Positions 36,157-45,127 of a DNA stretch of 64,000 nucleotides are shown here, one piece after another. The notes below the pieces were generated by a model. That model worked only from the letters and a program-made list of their open reading frames with translations. It made no database searches and was not told the DNA's origin. Source of the DNA: Quisquiliibacterium transsilvanicum (GTDB lineage: Bacteria; Pseudomonadota; Gammaproteobacteria; Burkholderiales; Burkholderiaceae_E); NCBI RefSeq assembly GCF_014202215.1, contig NZ_JACHGB010000005.1:483753-547752 (forward strand). Reading direction: 5' to 3'. A program made the translations under genes and the position numbers. The stretch's first letter is position 1. Each line of letters starts with the position of its first letter.

Positions 36157-38298
36157 TCACCACATGCCGCGCAGCTTCGAGGCGACGTCCACCCGGGCGC
36201 GGCCGGCGGTCGCGGCGGGCACGCCCGGGGTCGCCGGCGGACCGGCGCGTTCAAATTGCGCGAGCATCGCGGCATCGAGGAAGCGGCTGCGCGCGCCGTG
36301 CACGTAGCCGTCGCCGAAGCGCGCCTGGCCGGTCACGTAGTAGCGCTGCGGCTCGATCAGCTGCAGGGTGTCGCGGGCGCGGGTCAGCGCCACGTAGAGC
36401 AGCCGCCGTTCCTCTTCGATGGCATCCGCGTCGCCGGTGGAGTACTCGTTCGGGAAGTTGCCGTCGGCCACGTTGAGCAGGTAGACCGCATCCCACTCCT
36501 GGCCCTTGGCGGAGTGCACCGTCGACAGGACCAGGTAGTCCTCGTCGAGCAGCGGCGTGCCGGCGAGGTCGCCCGAAGCCTGCGGCGGATCGAGGGTGAG
36601 CTCGGTGAGGAAGCGCTCGCGGCTGCCGAACTGCGGCGCGACGGCGGCGATCATGTCGAGGTCCGCGGCGCGGACCGCTGCGTCGTCGTGGCGGCGCTCG
36701 AGCACCGGCTGGTACCAGCGCCGCGCCGCGTCCACCTGGCCGGGCCAGGGCGTGGCAGGGTCGGCGAGCCGCACCATCAGGTCCACGAAGGCAGGCCAGG
36801 AATCCCCGGCGGCGGACGGCGCGGCGAAGCCCCGCAGCGCCGCGAGCTGGTTGCCTGCGGCGGCGACGCAGTCGATGCCGCGGCGGGCGTTGGCGGGGCC
36901 GAAGCCGCTCATCAACTGCAGCGCGCGGAAGGCTGCAATGCCGTTGCGCGGGTTGTCGGCCCAGCGCAGCAGCGCAAGCAGATCCTTCACATGGGCCGCT
37001 TCAAGGAAGCGCAGGCCGCCATGCTTGACGTAGGGGATGTTGCGCCGGGTGAGCTCGAGCTCGAGCAGGTCGCTGTGATGGCTGCTGCGGAACAGCACCG
37101 CCTGACGCCGCAGCGCCACGCCGGTTTCGCGCAGGCGCAGCACCTCGCCGGCGACGTGATCGGCCTGCGAGCGTTCGTCCAGCACCGACACCAGGCGCGG
37201 CTTCGCGCCGGCGCCGCGGGCCGCGCGCAGGGTTTTCGGGTACTGCCTGGGAGCGCCGGCCAGCAGCGTGTTGGCGGCGTCGAGCACCGGCTGCACCGAC
37301 CGGTAGTTCAGCTCCAGCGTGATCCGGCGCGCGGGCGGGTCGAAGCGCTCCGGGAAGCCCAGGATGTTGCCGATGTCCGCCGCGCGGAAGGCGTAAATGG
37401 ACTGCGCGTCGTCGCCGACCACGGTGAGGCCGTCGCCCGCGGGCTTGAGCGCCAGCAGGATTTCGGACTGCAGCGCGTTGGTGTCCTGGTACTCGTCGAC
37501 CAGCACGTGATCGAAGCGCGCGCCGATCTCGGCGGCCAGGGCGGGGTCGGCGACCGCGGCATGCCACCACAGCAGCAGATCGTCGTAGTCGAGCACGCCG
37601 TTGGCCTGCTTGCGCTCGACGTAGGCGCGGAACAGCCCCTTGAGTTCGTCCGCCCACTGCGCGCACCACGGGAAGGTCTTCTCGAGCACCCGCTCCAGCG
37701 GCCAGCCGGTGTTCACCCGGTGCGAGTAGATCGCCAGGCAGGTGTCCTTGCGCGGAAAGCGCTGGGGGCGGGAGGAGAGATCGAGCTCATGGCGCAGCAG
37801 GTCGATGAGGTCGGCGGCGTCGCCGCGGTCGAGGATGCCGAAGCCGGGGTCGAGTCCGACCTGCGCTGCGTGCTGGCGCAGCAGTCGCGCGCCGATCGCG
37901 TGGAAGGTGCCGGCCCAGGGGAGCCTTGGAGTGCCGCGCCGGCCCTGGGCGGCAAGCTGTGCGCCGACGATGCTTTCGGCGCGGCGCACCATCTCCTGGG
38001 CGGCGCGCCGGCTGAAGGTCAGCAGCAGGATGCGCTCCGGATCGACGCCTTCCAGGACCAGGTGGGCGACCCGGTGGGCCAGCGTGGCGGTCTTGCCGGT
38101 GCCCGCCCCCGCGATCACCAGCAGCGGCCCGGCGCTGAACCGTCCCTGCGCGTCGCGGGCGCCGTGGCTGGCGGCGGCGCGCTGCTCGGGATTCAGTGCG
38201 TCGGGCGGGGCGGGCGCGACCGGCGCGGGCGTGGCTCCGGGGCCCGCGGCCGCCGTCGCTGCCGCTTCCTGGAGATCCGGGAGGGTGGCGGTGGGCAT
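36157..38298 (-). CDS. UvrD/Rep-like superfamily 1 ATP-dependent DNA helicase
   Basis: A 713-residue SF1A helicase. Motifs in order are Q motif LNPEQRAAA near residue 35, Walker A AGAGTGKTATL near 63, motif Ia LLLTFSRRAAQEM near 93, motif II LVDEYQDTNALQSE near 266, motif III GDDAQSIYAFRAAD near 292, motif IV LELNYRS near 325, motif V STVHSAKGQEWDAVYL near 590 and motif VI LLYVALTRARDTLQL near 630. It lacks the C-terminal extension of full UvrD and resembles the shorter Rep-like helicases of betaproteobacteria. The first 30 residues are an Ala/Pro-rich extension. DNA repair or replication restart is the expected role. Confidence 0.95.
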   Translation of the reverse strand: MPTATLPDLQEAAATAAAGPGATPAPVAPAPPDALNPEQRAAASHGARDAQGRFSAGPLLVIAGAGTGKTATLAHRVAHLVLEGVDPERILLLTFSRRAAQEMVRRAESIVGAQLAAQGRRGTPRLPWAGTFHAIGARLLRQHAAQVGLDPGFGILDRGDAADLIDLLRHELDLSSRPQRFPRKDTCLAIYSHRVNTGWPLERVLEKTFPWCAQWADELKGLFRAYVERKQANGVLDYDDLLLWWHAAVADPALAAEIGARFDHVLVDEYQDTNALQSEILLALKPAGDGLTVVGDDAQSIYAFRAADIGNILGFPERFDPPARRITLELNYRSVQPVLDAANTLLAGAPRQYPKTLRAARGAGAKPRLVSVLDERSQADHVAGEVLRLRETGVALRRQAVLFRSSHHSDLLELELTRRNIPYVKHGGLRFLEAAHVKDLLALLRWADNPRNGIAAFRALQLMSGFGPANARRGIDCVAAAGNQLAALRGFAAPSAAGDSWPAFVDLMVRLADPATPWPGQVDAARRWYQPVLERRHDDAAVRAADLDMIAAVAPQFGSRERFLTELTLDPPQASGDLAGTPLLDEDYLVLSTVHSAKGQEWDAVYLLNVADGNFPNEYSTGDADAIEEERRLLYVALTRARDTLQLIEPQRYYVTGQARFGDGYVHGARSRFLDAAMLAQFERAGPPATPGVPAATAGRARVDVASKLRGMW

Positions 38299-38455
38299 GG
38301 CGCGAGTCTAGCCCAGCTGCTGTATGCATATCCACCATCAGGATGAGTCCGGCGCCCCGCCTGACCGCAGCCAGTAGCCGGTCGGTCCCTCGCATGCGGC
38401 CTGCCATCGCCGCGCCGCGCTGGCCGCGCCTGCGGCGGGCTCCTAGAATCTCGCG
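38299..38455. promoter_or_regulatory. Divergent region between helicase and AraC-type regulator; possible leaderless start
   Basis: This 157-bp gap holds a perfect 8-bp palindrome TATGCATA at 38323-38330 in an AT-richer patch that could supply the helicase -10 element. On the right, TAGAAT at 38444-38449 would be a good -10 hexamer, but it lies only seven bases from the AraC-type ATG at 38456, so a transcript from it would begin at the start codon. No ribosome-binding site precedes that ATG. Confidence 0.35.
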
Positions 38456-39559
38456 ATGAACACCAGCGGCCCATACGCGCCTGCGAAGCGCCCAGCCGGG
38501 GCCGCCGGCGCTGCCGCGGTCGCGCGCCCGACCGTGGCCATCTACCAGGTGGAGCAGATCCTCCTGGGCGTGCGCCGCCAGGGGCGCGACGTCGGCGCCA
38601 TCCTGCGGCGTTCGGGGATCCCGCCCGCCTTGCTGGGCTCGCCCTTGTCGCGAATCTCGCAGATGCAGTACGCGGCGCTGATGCGCACCCTGCGCCGCGT
38701 CACCCGCGACGAACTGTGGGGGCTGTGCGCCCGCCCGGTGCCGCTGGGGGCCTTCGCGCTCGGCTGCCGTCACCTGGTGAATTGCGCAACGCTGGGCGAG
38801 GCGCTGGCCGACGGGCTGCGCTTCTGGAACCTGCTGATCGACGACTTCTCGGCCCGGTTGGCGGTGTCCGGCGGCGTCGCGACGATCCGCCTGCGCGAAA
38901 CTGGCGTCGGCACGGACCCCTGCCTGGGCTACGCGCAGCGGGTCTTCCTGTTCATGGGGCTGGGCCTGGCCTGCTGGCTGGTCGCGCGGCGCATCCCGCT
39001 GCTGCGGGTCGACTACCGCGAGAGTTCGGCGGACGAAGGCTCGGACGCCTACCGGCTGTTCCAGGCGCCGATCCGCTACGGGCAGGCGGCCCATGCGCTC
39101 GCTTTCGACGCGCGCTGGCTGGAGCTGCCGGTGGTCCAGAGCCGCCAGAGCCTGGGCGAGTTCCTGCGCCAGGCGCCCGCAACCCTGGTCGTCCGCTACC
39201 GGGACGGCGCCAGCGTCACCGAGCGGATCCGCCGGCTGCTGCGCCGGCGCCTCGACGCGGAAATGCCCTCGCTCGAGGAGGTCGGGCGCGCGCTGGCGAT
39301 GACTCCGCAGACCCTGCGCAGGCGTCTCCGGGACGAGGGGCAGGGCTTCCAGGCCCTCAAGGACGACCTGCGCCGCGACGCGGCGATCGAGTACCTGGCG
39401 CGTCCCGACCTGACTCTGGTCGACGTCGCCGGGCTGCTCGGCTTCTCCGAACCCAGCGCCTTCCATCGCGCGTTCAAGCGCTGGACGGGGGCGGCGCCCG
39501 GCGAATACCGGGTCGCCCGCCTGGTCGACGTGCCCGGTCCCGGCCGGCCGCCGGACTGA
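38456..39559 (+). CDS. AraC family transcriptional regulator (likely controls the acyl-CoA cluster)
   Basis: A 367-residue regulator of the arabinose-binding-like AraC branch. The N-terminal ligand domain covers about residues 25-215 (SRISQMQYAALMRTLRRVTR near 65, and GAFALGCRHLVNCATLGEAL near 98). The C-terminal HTH domain shows RALAMTPQTLRRRLRDEGQG near 278 and VAGLLGFSEPSAFHRAFKRW near 322. An Ala/Pro-rich leader occupies the first 25 residues. No Shine-Dalgarno is visible before the ATG at 38456. It lies in the same direction as the nine-gene acyl-CoA cluster and 245 bp before it, so it is the natural regulator of that cluster. Confidence 0.92.
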   Translation: MNTSGPYAPAKRPAGAAGAAAVARPTVAIYQVEQILLGVRRQGRDVGAILRRSGIPPALLGSPLSRISQMQYAALMRTLRRVTRDELWGLCARPVPLGAFALGCRHLVNCATLGEALADGLRFWNLLIDDFSARLAVSGGVATIRLRETGVGTDPCLGYAQRVFLFMGLGLACWLVARRIPLLRVDYRESSADEGSDAYRLFQAPIRYGQAAHALAFDARWLELPVVQSRQSLGEFLRQAPATLVVRYRDGASVTERIRRLLRRRLDAEMPSLEEVGRALAMTPQTLRRRLRDEGQGFQALKDDLRRDAAIEYLARPDLTLVDVAGLLGFSEPSAFHRAFKRWTGAAPGEYRVARLVDVPGPGRPPD

Positions 39560-39804
39560 GCCGCCGTCAGCGGAGCGCTCGCGTCGGCCGTCGCGCGGGC
39601 GGTGCGAAAGGGCGGCGCTCGCGGGTGACGCCCGTGGTGAGCCTGATACTTTGCGTCACTGCTTTTGGCAGTCCCGGTCATTCTTTGCCGCCGCCGGACG
39701 GCGCACACTCCGAGGCGCTTCCGGAACCCGTCGGACGCTGCCGGACGCGCCCAGCGGACCGTGCGCGCGGCGCCGGCTGCCGGACACCGCAGGAGCGACA
39801 GGCG
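39560..39804 (+). promoter_or_regulatory. Presumed promoter region of the acyl-CoA degradation cluster
   Basis: The 245-bp gap between the AraC-type regulator and the thiolase gene contains the only AT-richer island of the neighbourhood (about 39640-39690). In it ACTGC (39658-39662) and GCAGT (39668-39672) form a small inverted repeat around TTTTG. AGGAG at 39791-39795 is the thiolase ribosome site. Hexamers near the island (TTGCGT, CATTCT) are not well spaced, so no promoter is assigned precisely. Binding by the upstream AraC protein is inference. Confidence 0.35.
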
Positions 39805-40989
39805 ATGACACGCAAGGTGCACGTGGTGGGCGTGGGAATGATCCCGTTCACGAAGCCGGGGGCGAGCGGGCCCTATCCGGCCATGGGCGCCATGGCCGCG
39901 CGCGCCGCGCTCGCCGACGCCGGCATCGGCTACGGCCTGGTCGCCCAGGCGTACGCCGGTTACGTCTACGGCGACTCCACCTGCGGGCAGGCAGCGCTGT
40001 ACGAAGTGGGCATGACAGGCATTCCGGTCGTCAACGTGAACAACAACTGCGCCACCGGTTCGACCGCGCTGTTCCTCGCCCGGCAGGCGGTCGCCTCCGG
40101 TGCGGTCGAATGCGCGCTGGCGCTGGGCTTCGAGCAGATGGTCCCGGGCGCGCTGAAGGGCGCCTGCGAGGACCGCCCGGCGCCGCTGGCGCGTTTCGTC
40201 GATGCGATGAACGCCCACCAGGGGCTGGACCCGGCCGCGCCCCTCGCCGCACAGCTCTTCGGCGGCGCCGCGCGCGACTACCTGCGCGAGCACGGCATCC
40301 GCCCCGATACCTTCGCGCGCATCTCGGTGAAGGCCCGCCAGCACGCCGCCCGCAACCCGATGGCGCTGCTCCGCAAGACCGTCACCCTGGACGAGGTGAT
40401 GGCCTCCCCGACGGTGTTCTTCCCGCTGACCCGCCTGCAGTGCTGCCCGCCGACCTGCGGCGCGGCGGCGGCAGTGCTCTGCTCGGCGGACTTCGCCCGG
40501 CGCCACGGGCTCGACCAGCGGGTGACGATCGCTGCGCAGGCGATGACCACCGACACCGCCGCCAGCTTCGACTCCGGCGACCTGCGCAGACTGGTCGGCT
40601 ACGGGATGGCGCGCGAGGCCGCGGCCAGGGTCTACGAGGAGGCGGGCATCGGACCGGAGGATCTCGACGTGGTCGAGCTCCACGACTGCTTCACCGCCAA
40701 CGAGCTGATCAGCTACGAGGCGCTCGGCCTCACGCCGGAGGGCACCGCCGAGCGCTTCATCCTGGACGGCGACAACACCTACGGCGGCCGGATCGTCACC
40801 AATCCCTCCGGCGGGCTGCTCTCCAAGGGGCATCCGCTGGGCGCCACCGGCCTGGCGCAGTGCGCCGAGCTGACCTGGCAGCTGCGCGGCCAGGCGGAGC
40901 AGCGCCAGGTGGAAGGCGCGCGGCTGGCGCTGCAGCACAACCTCGGGCTCGGCGGCGCCTGCGTCGTCACCCTCTACCAGGCCGCCTGA
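39805..40989 (+). CDS. Thiolase family protein (SCP-x/lipid-transfer-type acetyl-CoA acyltransferase)
   Basis: A 394-residue thiolase of the SCP-x-like branch, which cleaves or forms 3-oxoacyl-CoA. The acylated Cys is in NNNCATGSTALFLARQAV near residue 78. The C-terminal catalytic parts are VELHDCFTANELISYE near 292, GGLLSKGHPLGATGLAQ near 333 with the catalytic His, and LGLGGACVV near 384 with the second Cys. The motif HDCF and the short length are typical of the lipid-transfer/sterol-carrier thiolases that act on bulky or branched acyl-CoAs. The ATG at 39805 has AGGAG nine bases upstream. It is first in the nine-gene cluster; the ligase follows after 19 bp. Confidence 0.93.
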   Translation: MTRKVHVVGVGMIPFTKPGASGPYPAMGAMAARAALADAGIGYGLVAQAYAGYVYGDSTCGQAALYEVGMTGIPVVNVNNNCATGSTALFLARQAVASGAVECALALGFEQMVPGALKGACEDRPAPLARFVDAMNAHQGLDPAAPLAAQLFGGAARDYLREHGIRPDTFARISVKARQHAARNPMALLRKTVTLDEVMASPTVFFPLTRLQCCPPTCGAAAAVLCSADFARRHGLDQRVTIAAQAMTTDTAASFDSGDLRRLVGYGMAREAAARVYEEAGIGPEDLDVVELHDCFTANELISYEALGLTPEGTAERFILDGDNTYGGRIVTNPSGGLLSKGHPLGATGLAQCAELTWQLRGQAEQRQVEGARLALQHNLGLGGACVVTLYQAA

Positions 40990-41008
40990 CCGCAAGGGCA
41001 CGCAAGCG

Positions 41009-42682
41009 ATGAACCGGACCGCACACGAACGTTTCTGGCCCAGGGGCCTGCCCCGTACCCTGCACTTCCCGCGCACCAGCCTCTGGTACAACCTGGAGGT
41101 GGCGGCCACCCGCTATCCGGACAAGGCGGCGATCGTCTTCTACGACACGGTGATCCGCTACGCGCAGCTGCGCGAGCGCGTCGACCGCCTGGCGGCCTTC
41201 CTGCAGCAGCGCTGCGGCGTGCGCCGCGGCGACCGGGTGGCGCTGTTCAGCCAGAACTGCCCGCAGTACATCGTCGCCTACTACGCGATCCTGCGTGCCG
41301 ACGCCGCCGTGGTGCCGGTCAATGCGATGAGCACCGCCGGCGAGTTCGACTACTACCTGGCCGACAGCGGCGCCAGCGTTGGCGTGGTGGCGCGCGACCT
41401 CTTCGCGAGCGCCCGGGCCGCCGTCGACGAGGGCCGCCTGCGCCACGCGGTGGTGCTCGAGTACGCGGATGCCCTCGAGGCGCCCACCGACATGCAGGTG
41501 CCCAACTGGGTCTCGGCGCGCAGCGCGCCGGTCGAACACCCCGCGGTCACCGCCTGGGCGGACGCGCTCGGCGCGGGCCTGGCGCCGGCGCCGCATCTCG
41601 CCGGCCCGGACGATCTGTGCGTGCTGCCCTACACCTCGGGCACCACCGGCCATCCGAAGGGCTGCATCCACACCCACTACACGATGACCTGTTCGCTGGT
41701 GGGCTCGGCCTTCTGGCGCGGCCTCAGCTCGGAGTCGGTCGCGCTCGGCGTGGCGCCGATGTTCCACCTGCTGGGCATGCAGAACGGCATGAATCTGCCG
41801 ATCTGCCTCGGCGGCACCGTGGCGATGCTGCCGCGCTGGGACCCGGCCGCCGCCGCGACGCTGATCGAGCGCTATGGGGTCAGCGTCTGGACCGCGCCGC
41901 CGGCGATGCTGGTCGACTTCTTCGCTCAGCCGGACATCGGATCGCGCGACCTGTCCAGCCTGGCGGTGCTGACCGGCGGCGGTGCGGCGATGCCGGAGTC
42001 GGTGGCGACGATGCTGCACGATCGCTTCGGACTCGCCTACCTCGAAGGCTACGGAATGACCGAGACCGCGTCCTTCCTGCACGGCAACCCGCCGCACCGG
42101 CCCAAACGGCAGTGCCTGGGCATGCCCACCTTCGAGGTCGACTCGCGCATCGTCGATCCGGAAACGCTGGAGGAGCTGCCGCAGGGCGAGACCGGCGAGC
42201 TGATCACCAGCGCGCCGCAGGTCATGCTCGGCTACTGGAACAACCCGCAGGCCAACGAGCAGGCCTTCATCGAACGCGACGGCAAGCGCTTCCTGCGCAC
42301 CGGCGACCTCGCCTGCCTCGACGAGGACGGCTATTTCTTCATGCGCGACCGGCTCAAGCGCATGATCAACGCCTCCGGCTACAAGGTGTGGCCCGCGGAG
42401 GTGGAGAACCTGATGTACGGGCACCCGGACATCCATGAGGTCTGCGTGATCGGCGTGCGCGATGCGCGCCGCGGCGAGACGGTGAAGGCCTTCGTGGTGC
42501 CGAAGCCGCCTGCACGGGGCACGCTGACCGCCGAGGCGATCGAAACATGGTGCCGAACGATGATGTCCGCCTACAAGGTGCCGCGCATCGTCGAGTTCAT
42601 CGACGCCCTGCCGAAATCGGCGACGGGCAAGGTCAGCTGGCGCGAGCTCCAGGAGCGGGAGGCGGCCGGCAAGGAGTCCTGA
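41009..42682 (+). CDS. AMP-dependent long-chain acyl-CoA ligase
   Basis: A 557-residue adenylate-forming CoA ligase that activates a carboxylic acid to its CoA thioester at the cost of ATP. The P-loop-like motif is YTSGTTGHPKGCIHTH near residue 209, the A5 region GYGMTETASFLHGNP is near 346, the A7/A8 region LRTGDLACLDEDGYFFMRDR is near 430, and the hinge NASGYKVWPAEVENL is near 454. The catalytic Lys lies in PKSATGKVSWRE near 538. Length and motifs fit medium/long-chain or aryl acid ligases. It starts 19 bp after the thiolase. A strong stem-loop follows its stop, so transcription may partly end here. Confidence 0.94.
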   Translation: MNRTAHERFWPRGLPRTLHFPRTSLWYNLEVAATRYPDKAAIVFYDTVIRYAQLRERVDRLAAFLQQRCGVRRGDRVALFSQNCPQYIVAYYAILRADAAVVPVNAMSTAGEFDYYLADSGASVGVVARDLFASARAAVDEGRLRHAVVLEYADALEAPTDMQVPNWVSARSAPVEHPAVTAWADALGAGLAPAPHLAGPDDLCVLPYTSGTTGHPKGCIHTHYTMTCSLVGSAFWRGLSSESVALGVAPMFHLLGMQNGMNLPICLGGTVAMLPRWDPAAAATLIERYGVSVWTAPPAMLVDFFAQPDIGSRDLSSLAVLTGGGAAMPESVATMLHDRFGLAYLEGYGMTETASFLHGNPPHRPKRQCLGMPTFEVDSRIVDPETLEELPQGETGELITSAPQVMLGYWNNPQANEQAFIERDGKRFLRTGDLACLDEDGYFFMRDRLKRMINASGYKVWPAEVENLMYGHPDIHEVCVIGVRDARRGETVKAFVVPKPPARGTLTAEAIETWCRTMMSAYKVPRIVEFIDALPKSATGKVSWRELQEREAAGKES

Positions 42683-42687
42683 ACGGT

Positions 42688-42704
42688 GCGCGGTCGGACC
42701 GCGC
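42688..42704 (+). terminator. Perfect stem-loop after the acyl-CoA ligase gene
   Basis: GCGCGGTC and GACCGCGC flank a single G five bases after the ligase stop codon. No T-tract follows. It can act as a weak terminator or processing site in the 206-bp gap before the SDR gene. The rest of that gap (42705-42882) shows no gene and no clear promoter. Confidence 0.4.
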
Positions 42705-42888
42705 CGGCAGGCGTCCCGGAGGGATCGCCCGTATCATCCGCACGCCGGCCTCGTCCGGCAGTGCGGACGATGGGCAGTCCCCGACGAGGGCGATCGGAGC
42801 GGGCGCGATCGGGCCTGCACGGAGATGGCAAGCGGCCCCGGGGGATGGTCCCAGGGGGTCAGAACACGGAACAACCAGAGGAATGAAC

Positions 42889-43803
42889 ATGAGCGGAATG
42901 GTCGAAGGCAAGGTCGTCGTGGTGACGGGCGCGGGTGGCGGAATCGGCCGCGACATCGCGCTGATGATGGCGAAGCATGGCGCGCAGGTGGTGGTCAACG
43001 ACATCGGCGCCTCGGTCAGCGGCGAAGGCAACGACGCCGGCCCCGCGCAGCGCGTGGTCGACGAGATCAAGGCCGCCGGCGGCAAGGCCGTCGCCAACAC
43101 TGACAGCGTCTCCGAGCCCGCCGCGGCGCAGCGCATCGTCGAGACCGCGGTCGACACCTTCGGCCGCATCGACGTCGTCGTGAACAACGCCGGTATCCTG
43201 CGCGACCGCTTCTTCCACAAGATGAGCGAGCCCGAGTGGGACGCGGTCATCAAGGTGCACCTGTACGGCGCCTACTACGTGAGCCGCGCGGCCGCCAACC
43301 ACTTCAAGGAGCAGGGCTCCGGGGCGTTCGTGCACATGACCTCGACGTCGGGCCTGATCGGCAACTTCGGCCAGGCCAACTACTCGGCCGCCAAGCTGGG
43401 CATCGCCGCGCTGTCGAAGTCGATCGCGCTGGACATGCTGCGCTTCAACGTCCGCTCGAACTGCATCGCGCCCTTCGCCTGGAGCCGGATGATCGGTTCG
43501 ATCCCGACCGAGACCGACGAGGAGAAGGCCCGCGTCGAGCGCATCAAGCAGATGACGCCGGCCAAGATCGCTCCGATCGCGGTCTACCTTGGCAGCGATG
43601 CGGCCAAGGAAGTGAACGGCCAGATCTTTGCGGTGCGCAACAACGAGATCTTCCTGATCAGCCAGCCGCGTCCGGTGCGTTCGGTGCACCGCTCCGAAGG
43701 CTGGACCCCCGAGACTGTCGCCGAGCACGCGATGCCGGCGCTCAAGAGCTCGTTCTTCGCGCTCGAGCGCTCGGGCGACGTGTTCACCTGGGACCCCATC
43801 TGA
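42889..43803 (+). CDS. SDR family 3-hydroxyacyl-CoA dehydrogenase (multifunctional-enzyme-2-like)
   Basis: A 304-residue short-chain dehydrogenase resembling the (3R)-hydroxyacyl-CoA dehydrogenase domain of multifunctional beta-oxidation enzyme type 2. The cofactor motif TGAGGGIGRDIA is near residue 14, a long acidic-loop insertion (NDIGASVSGEGNDAGPAQRV) near 38 is characteristic, NNAGILRDRFF is near 98, and the active site YSAAK is near 165. The C-terminal extension ending FALERSGDVFTWDP is also seen in that group. ATG 42889 is six bases after GAGGA; the ATG at 42883 would leave no spacer. It would oxidise a 3-hydroxyacyl-CoA, the step before thiolysis by the cluster's thiolase. Confidence 0.93.
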   Translation: MSGMVEGKVVVVTGAGGGIGRDIALMMAKHGAQVVVNDIGASVSGEGNDAGPAQRVVDEIKAAGGKAVANTDSVSEPAAAQRIVETAVDTFGRIDVVVNNAGILRDRFFHKMSEPEWDAVIKVHLYGAYYVSRAAANHFKEQGSGAFVHMTSTSGLIGNFGQANYSAAKLGIAALSKSIALDMLRFNVRSNCIAPFAWSRMIGSIPTETDEEKARVERIKQMTPAKIAPIAVYLGSDAAKEVNGQIFAVRNNEIFLISQPRPVRSVHRSEGWTPETVAEHAMPALKSSFFALERSGDVFTWDPI

Positions 43804-43817
43804 CCTGACGATGGCCG

Positions 43818-43852
43818 GCCGGCCGCGGCGCGCACCGCCGCCCGCGGCCGGC
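43818..43852 (+). terminator. GC-rich hairpin between SDR and CoA-transferase genes
   Basis: GCCGGCCGCGG (43818-43828) pairs perfectly with CCGCGGCCGGC (43842-43852) around a 13-base loop, 15 bp after the SDR stop. It is followed by TCCCCTGTCCC and not by a T-tract. It may terminate, attenuate or stabilise the transcript between the two halves of the cluster. Confidence 0.45.
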
Positions 43853-43875
43853 TCCCCTGTCCCATTCACTAGGCA

Positions 43876-45060
43876 ATGAGCATGCGTCCTCTCGACGGAA
43901 TCACGGTCCTCGCGTTCGAACACGCGGTGGCGGCGCCGGTGTGCACGCGGCACCTGGCGGACCTCGGCGCGCGCGTCATCAAGATCGAGCGCCCGGGCGC
44001 CGGCGACTTCGCGCGCGGCTACGACCAGCGCGTCAACGGGCTGTCGTCCTACTTTGCCTGGGCGAACCGCTCGAAGGAGAGCCTGACGCTCGACATCAAG
44101 CACCCGGACGCCCGGCCGATCCTCGACGGCCTCATCGAGCGCGCCGACGTCATCGTGCAGAACCTCGCGCCCGGCGCGGCCGCGCGGCTCGGGCTGTCCT
44201 ACGAGGCGCTGAGCCCGAAGCACCCGCGGATCGTCGTCTGCGACGTCTCCGGCTATGGCGCGGACGGTCCCTACCGCGACAAGAAGGCCTACGACCTGAT
44301 GGTGCAGGCCGAGGCCGGACTGCTGGCGGTCACCGGCACGCCCGATTCGATGGCGCGCGCGGGCTTCTCGGCGGCGGACACCTCGGCGGGCATGTACGCG
44401 TACTCCAGCGTGCTGGCCGCGCTGCTGCTGCGCGAGCGCACCGGCAAGGGTTCGCACATCGACGTGGCGATGTTCGAGACGCTCGCCGAGTGGATGGGCA
44501 ACCCGATGTACTACACCTACGGCGGCCAGCCGCCGGCGCCGCGCACCGGCGCCTTCCATCCCAGCGTCGTTCCCTACGGCCCCTTCCCGGTGGGCGACGG
44601 TCGCACCGTGATGATGGGCCTGCAGAACGAGCGCGAGTGGGCCACCTTCTGCCGCGAGGTCATCGGCAATGCCGCGCTGGAGAAGGATCCGCGCTTCGCG
44701 TCGAACACGCTGCGCACCGAGAACCGCGCTGCGCTCGAAGCGCTGATCGGCGAGGTCTTCCGCGACCTGACCGCCGACGAGCTCGAAGCCAGGCTCGACC
44801 GCGCGAACCTGGCGACCGCCCGGGTCAACACCCCTGCCGACCTGTGGCAGCATCCGCAGCTGCAGGCGCGCGGGCGCTGGCGCGAAGTGGCCTCGCCGGT
44901 GGGGCCGGTGGCCTCGCTGCTGCCGCCGGCTTCGAACAGCGCGTTCGAGCCGCGGATGGACCCGATCCCGGCGCTGGGCGAACACACCGACGGCATCCTG
45001 GCCGAGCTGGGCTTCGACGCCCCGCGGATTGCGGCGCTGCGTGCCGCCCAGGTCGTCTGA
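43876..45060 (+). CDS. CaiB/BaiF (family III) CoA-transferase
   Basis: A 394-residue family III CoA-transferase. It moves CoA from a donor such as succinyl-CoA to a carboxylic acid. The catalytic Asp is residue 168 in FSAADTSAGMYAY, matching Asp169 of formyl-CoA transferase. Other blocks are TVLAFEHAVAAPVCTRHLAD near residue 10 and SYFAWANRSKESLTLDIKHP near 57. The start ATG 43876 (or 43882) has only a weak ribosome site, which suggests dependence on the upstream message. Next to an itaconyl/mesaconyl-type hydratase and a CitE-type lyase, the best guess is a dicarboxylate CoA-transferase. Confidence 0.94.
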   Translation: MSMRPLDGITVLAFEHAVAAPVCTRHLADLGARVIKIERPGAGDFARGYDQRVNGLSSYFAWANRSKESLTLDIKHPDARPILDGLIERADVIVQNLAPGAAARLGLSYEALSPKHPRIVVCDVSGYGADGPYRDKKAYDLMVQAEAGLLAVTGTPDSMARAGFSAADTSAGMYAYSSVLAALLLRERTGKGSHIDVAMFETLAEWMGNPMYYTYGGQPPAPRTGAFHPSVVPYGPFPVGDGRTVMMGLQNEREWATFCREVIGNAALEKDPRFASNTLRTENRAALEALIGEVFRDLTADELEARLDRANLATARVNTPADLWQHPQLQARGRWREVASPVGPVASLLPPASNSAFEPRMDPIPALGEHTDGILAELGFDAPRIAALRAAQVV

Positions 45061-45127
45061 CCGGGCCGAGCAAACCGCATCCGCCAACCGCATCCGCACA
45101 CCGGATCCGCCAACGACAGGGGGGAGA

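Noticed and set aside
38320..38341. Possible LexA box (CTGTATGCATAT...) before the helicase gene
   Set aside because: The right half-site ACAG is missing at the proper distance, so it does not fit the CTGT-N8-ACAG consensus.
39667..39688. Possible sigma-54 promoter (TGGCA ... TTTGC)
   Set aside because: The GG and GC elements are 20 bp apart instead of 12, so the geometry is wrong.
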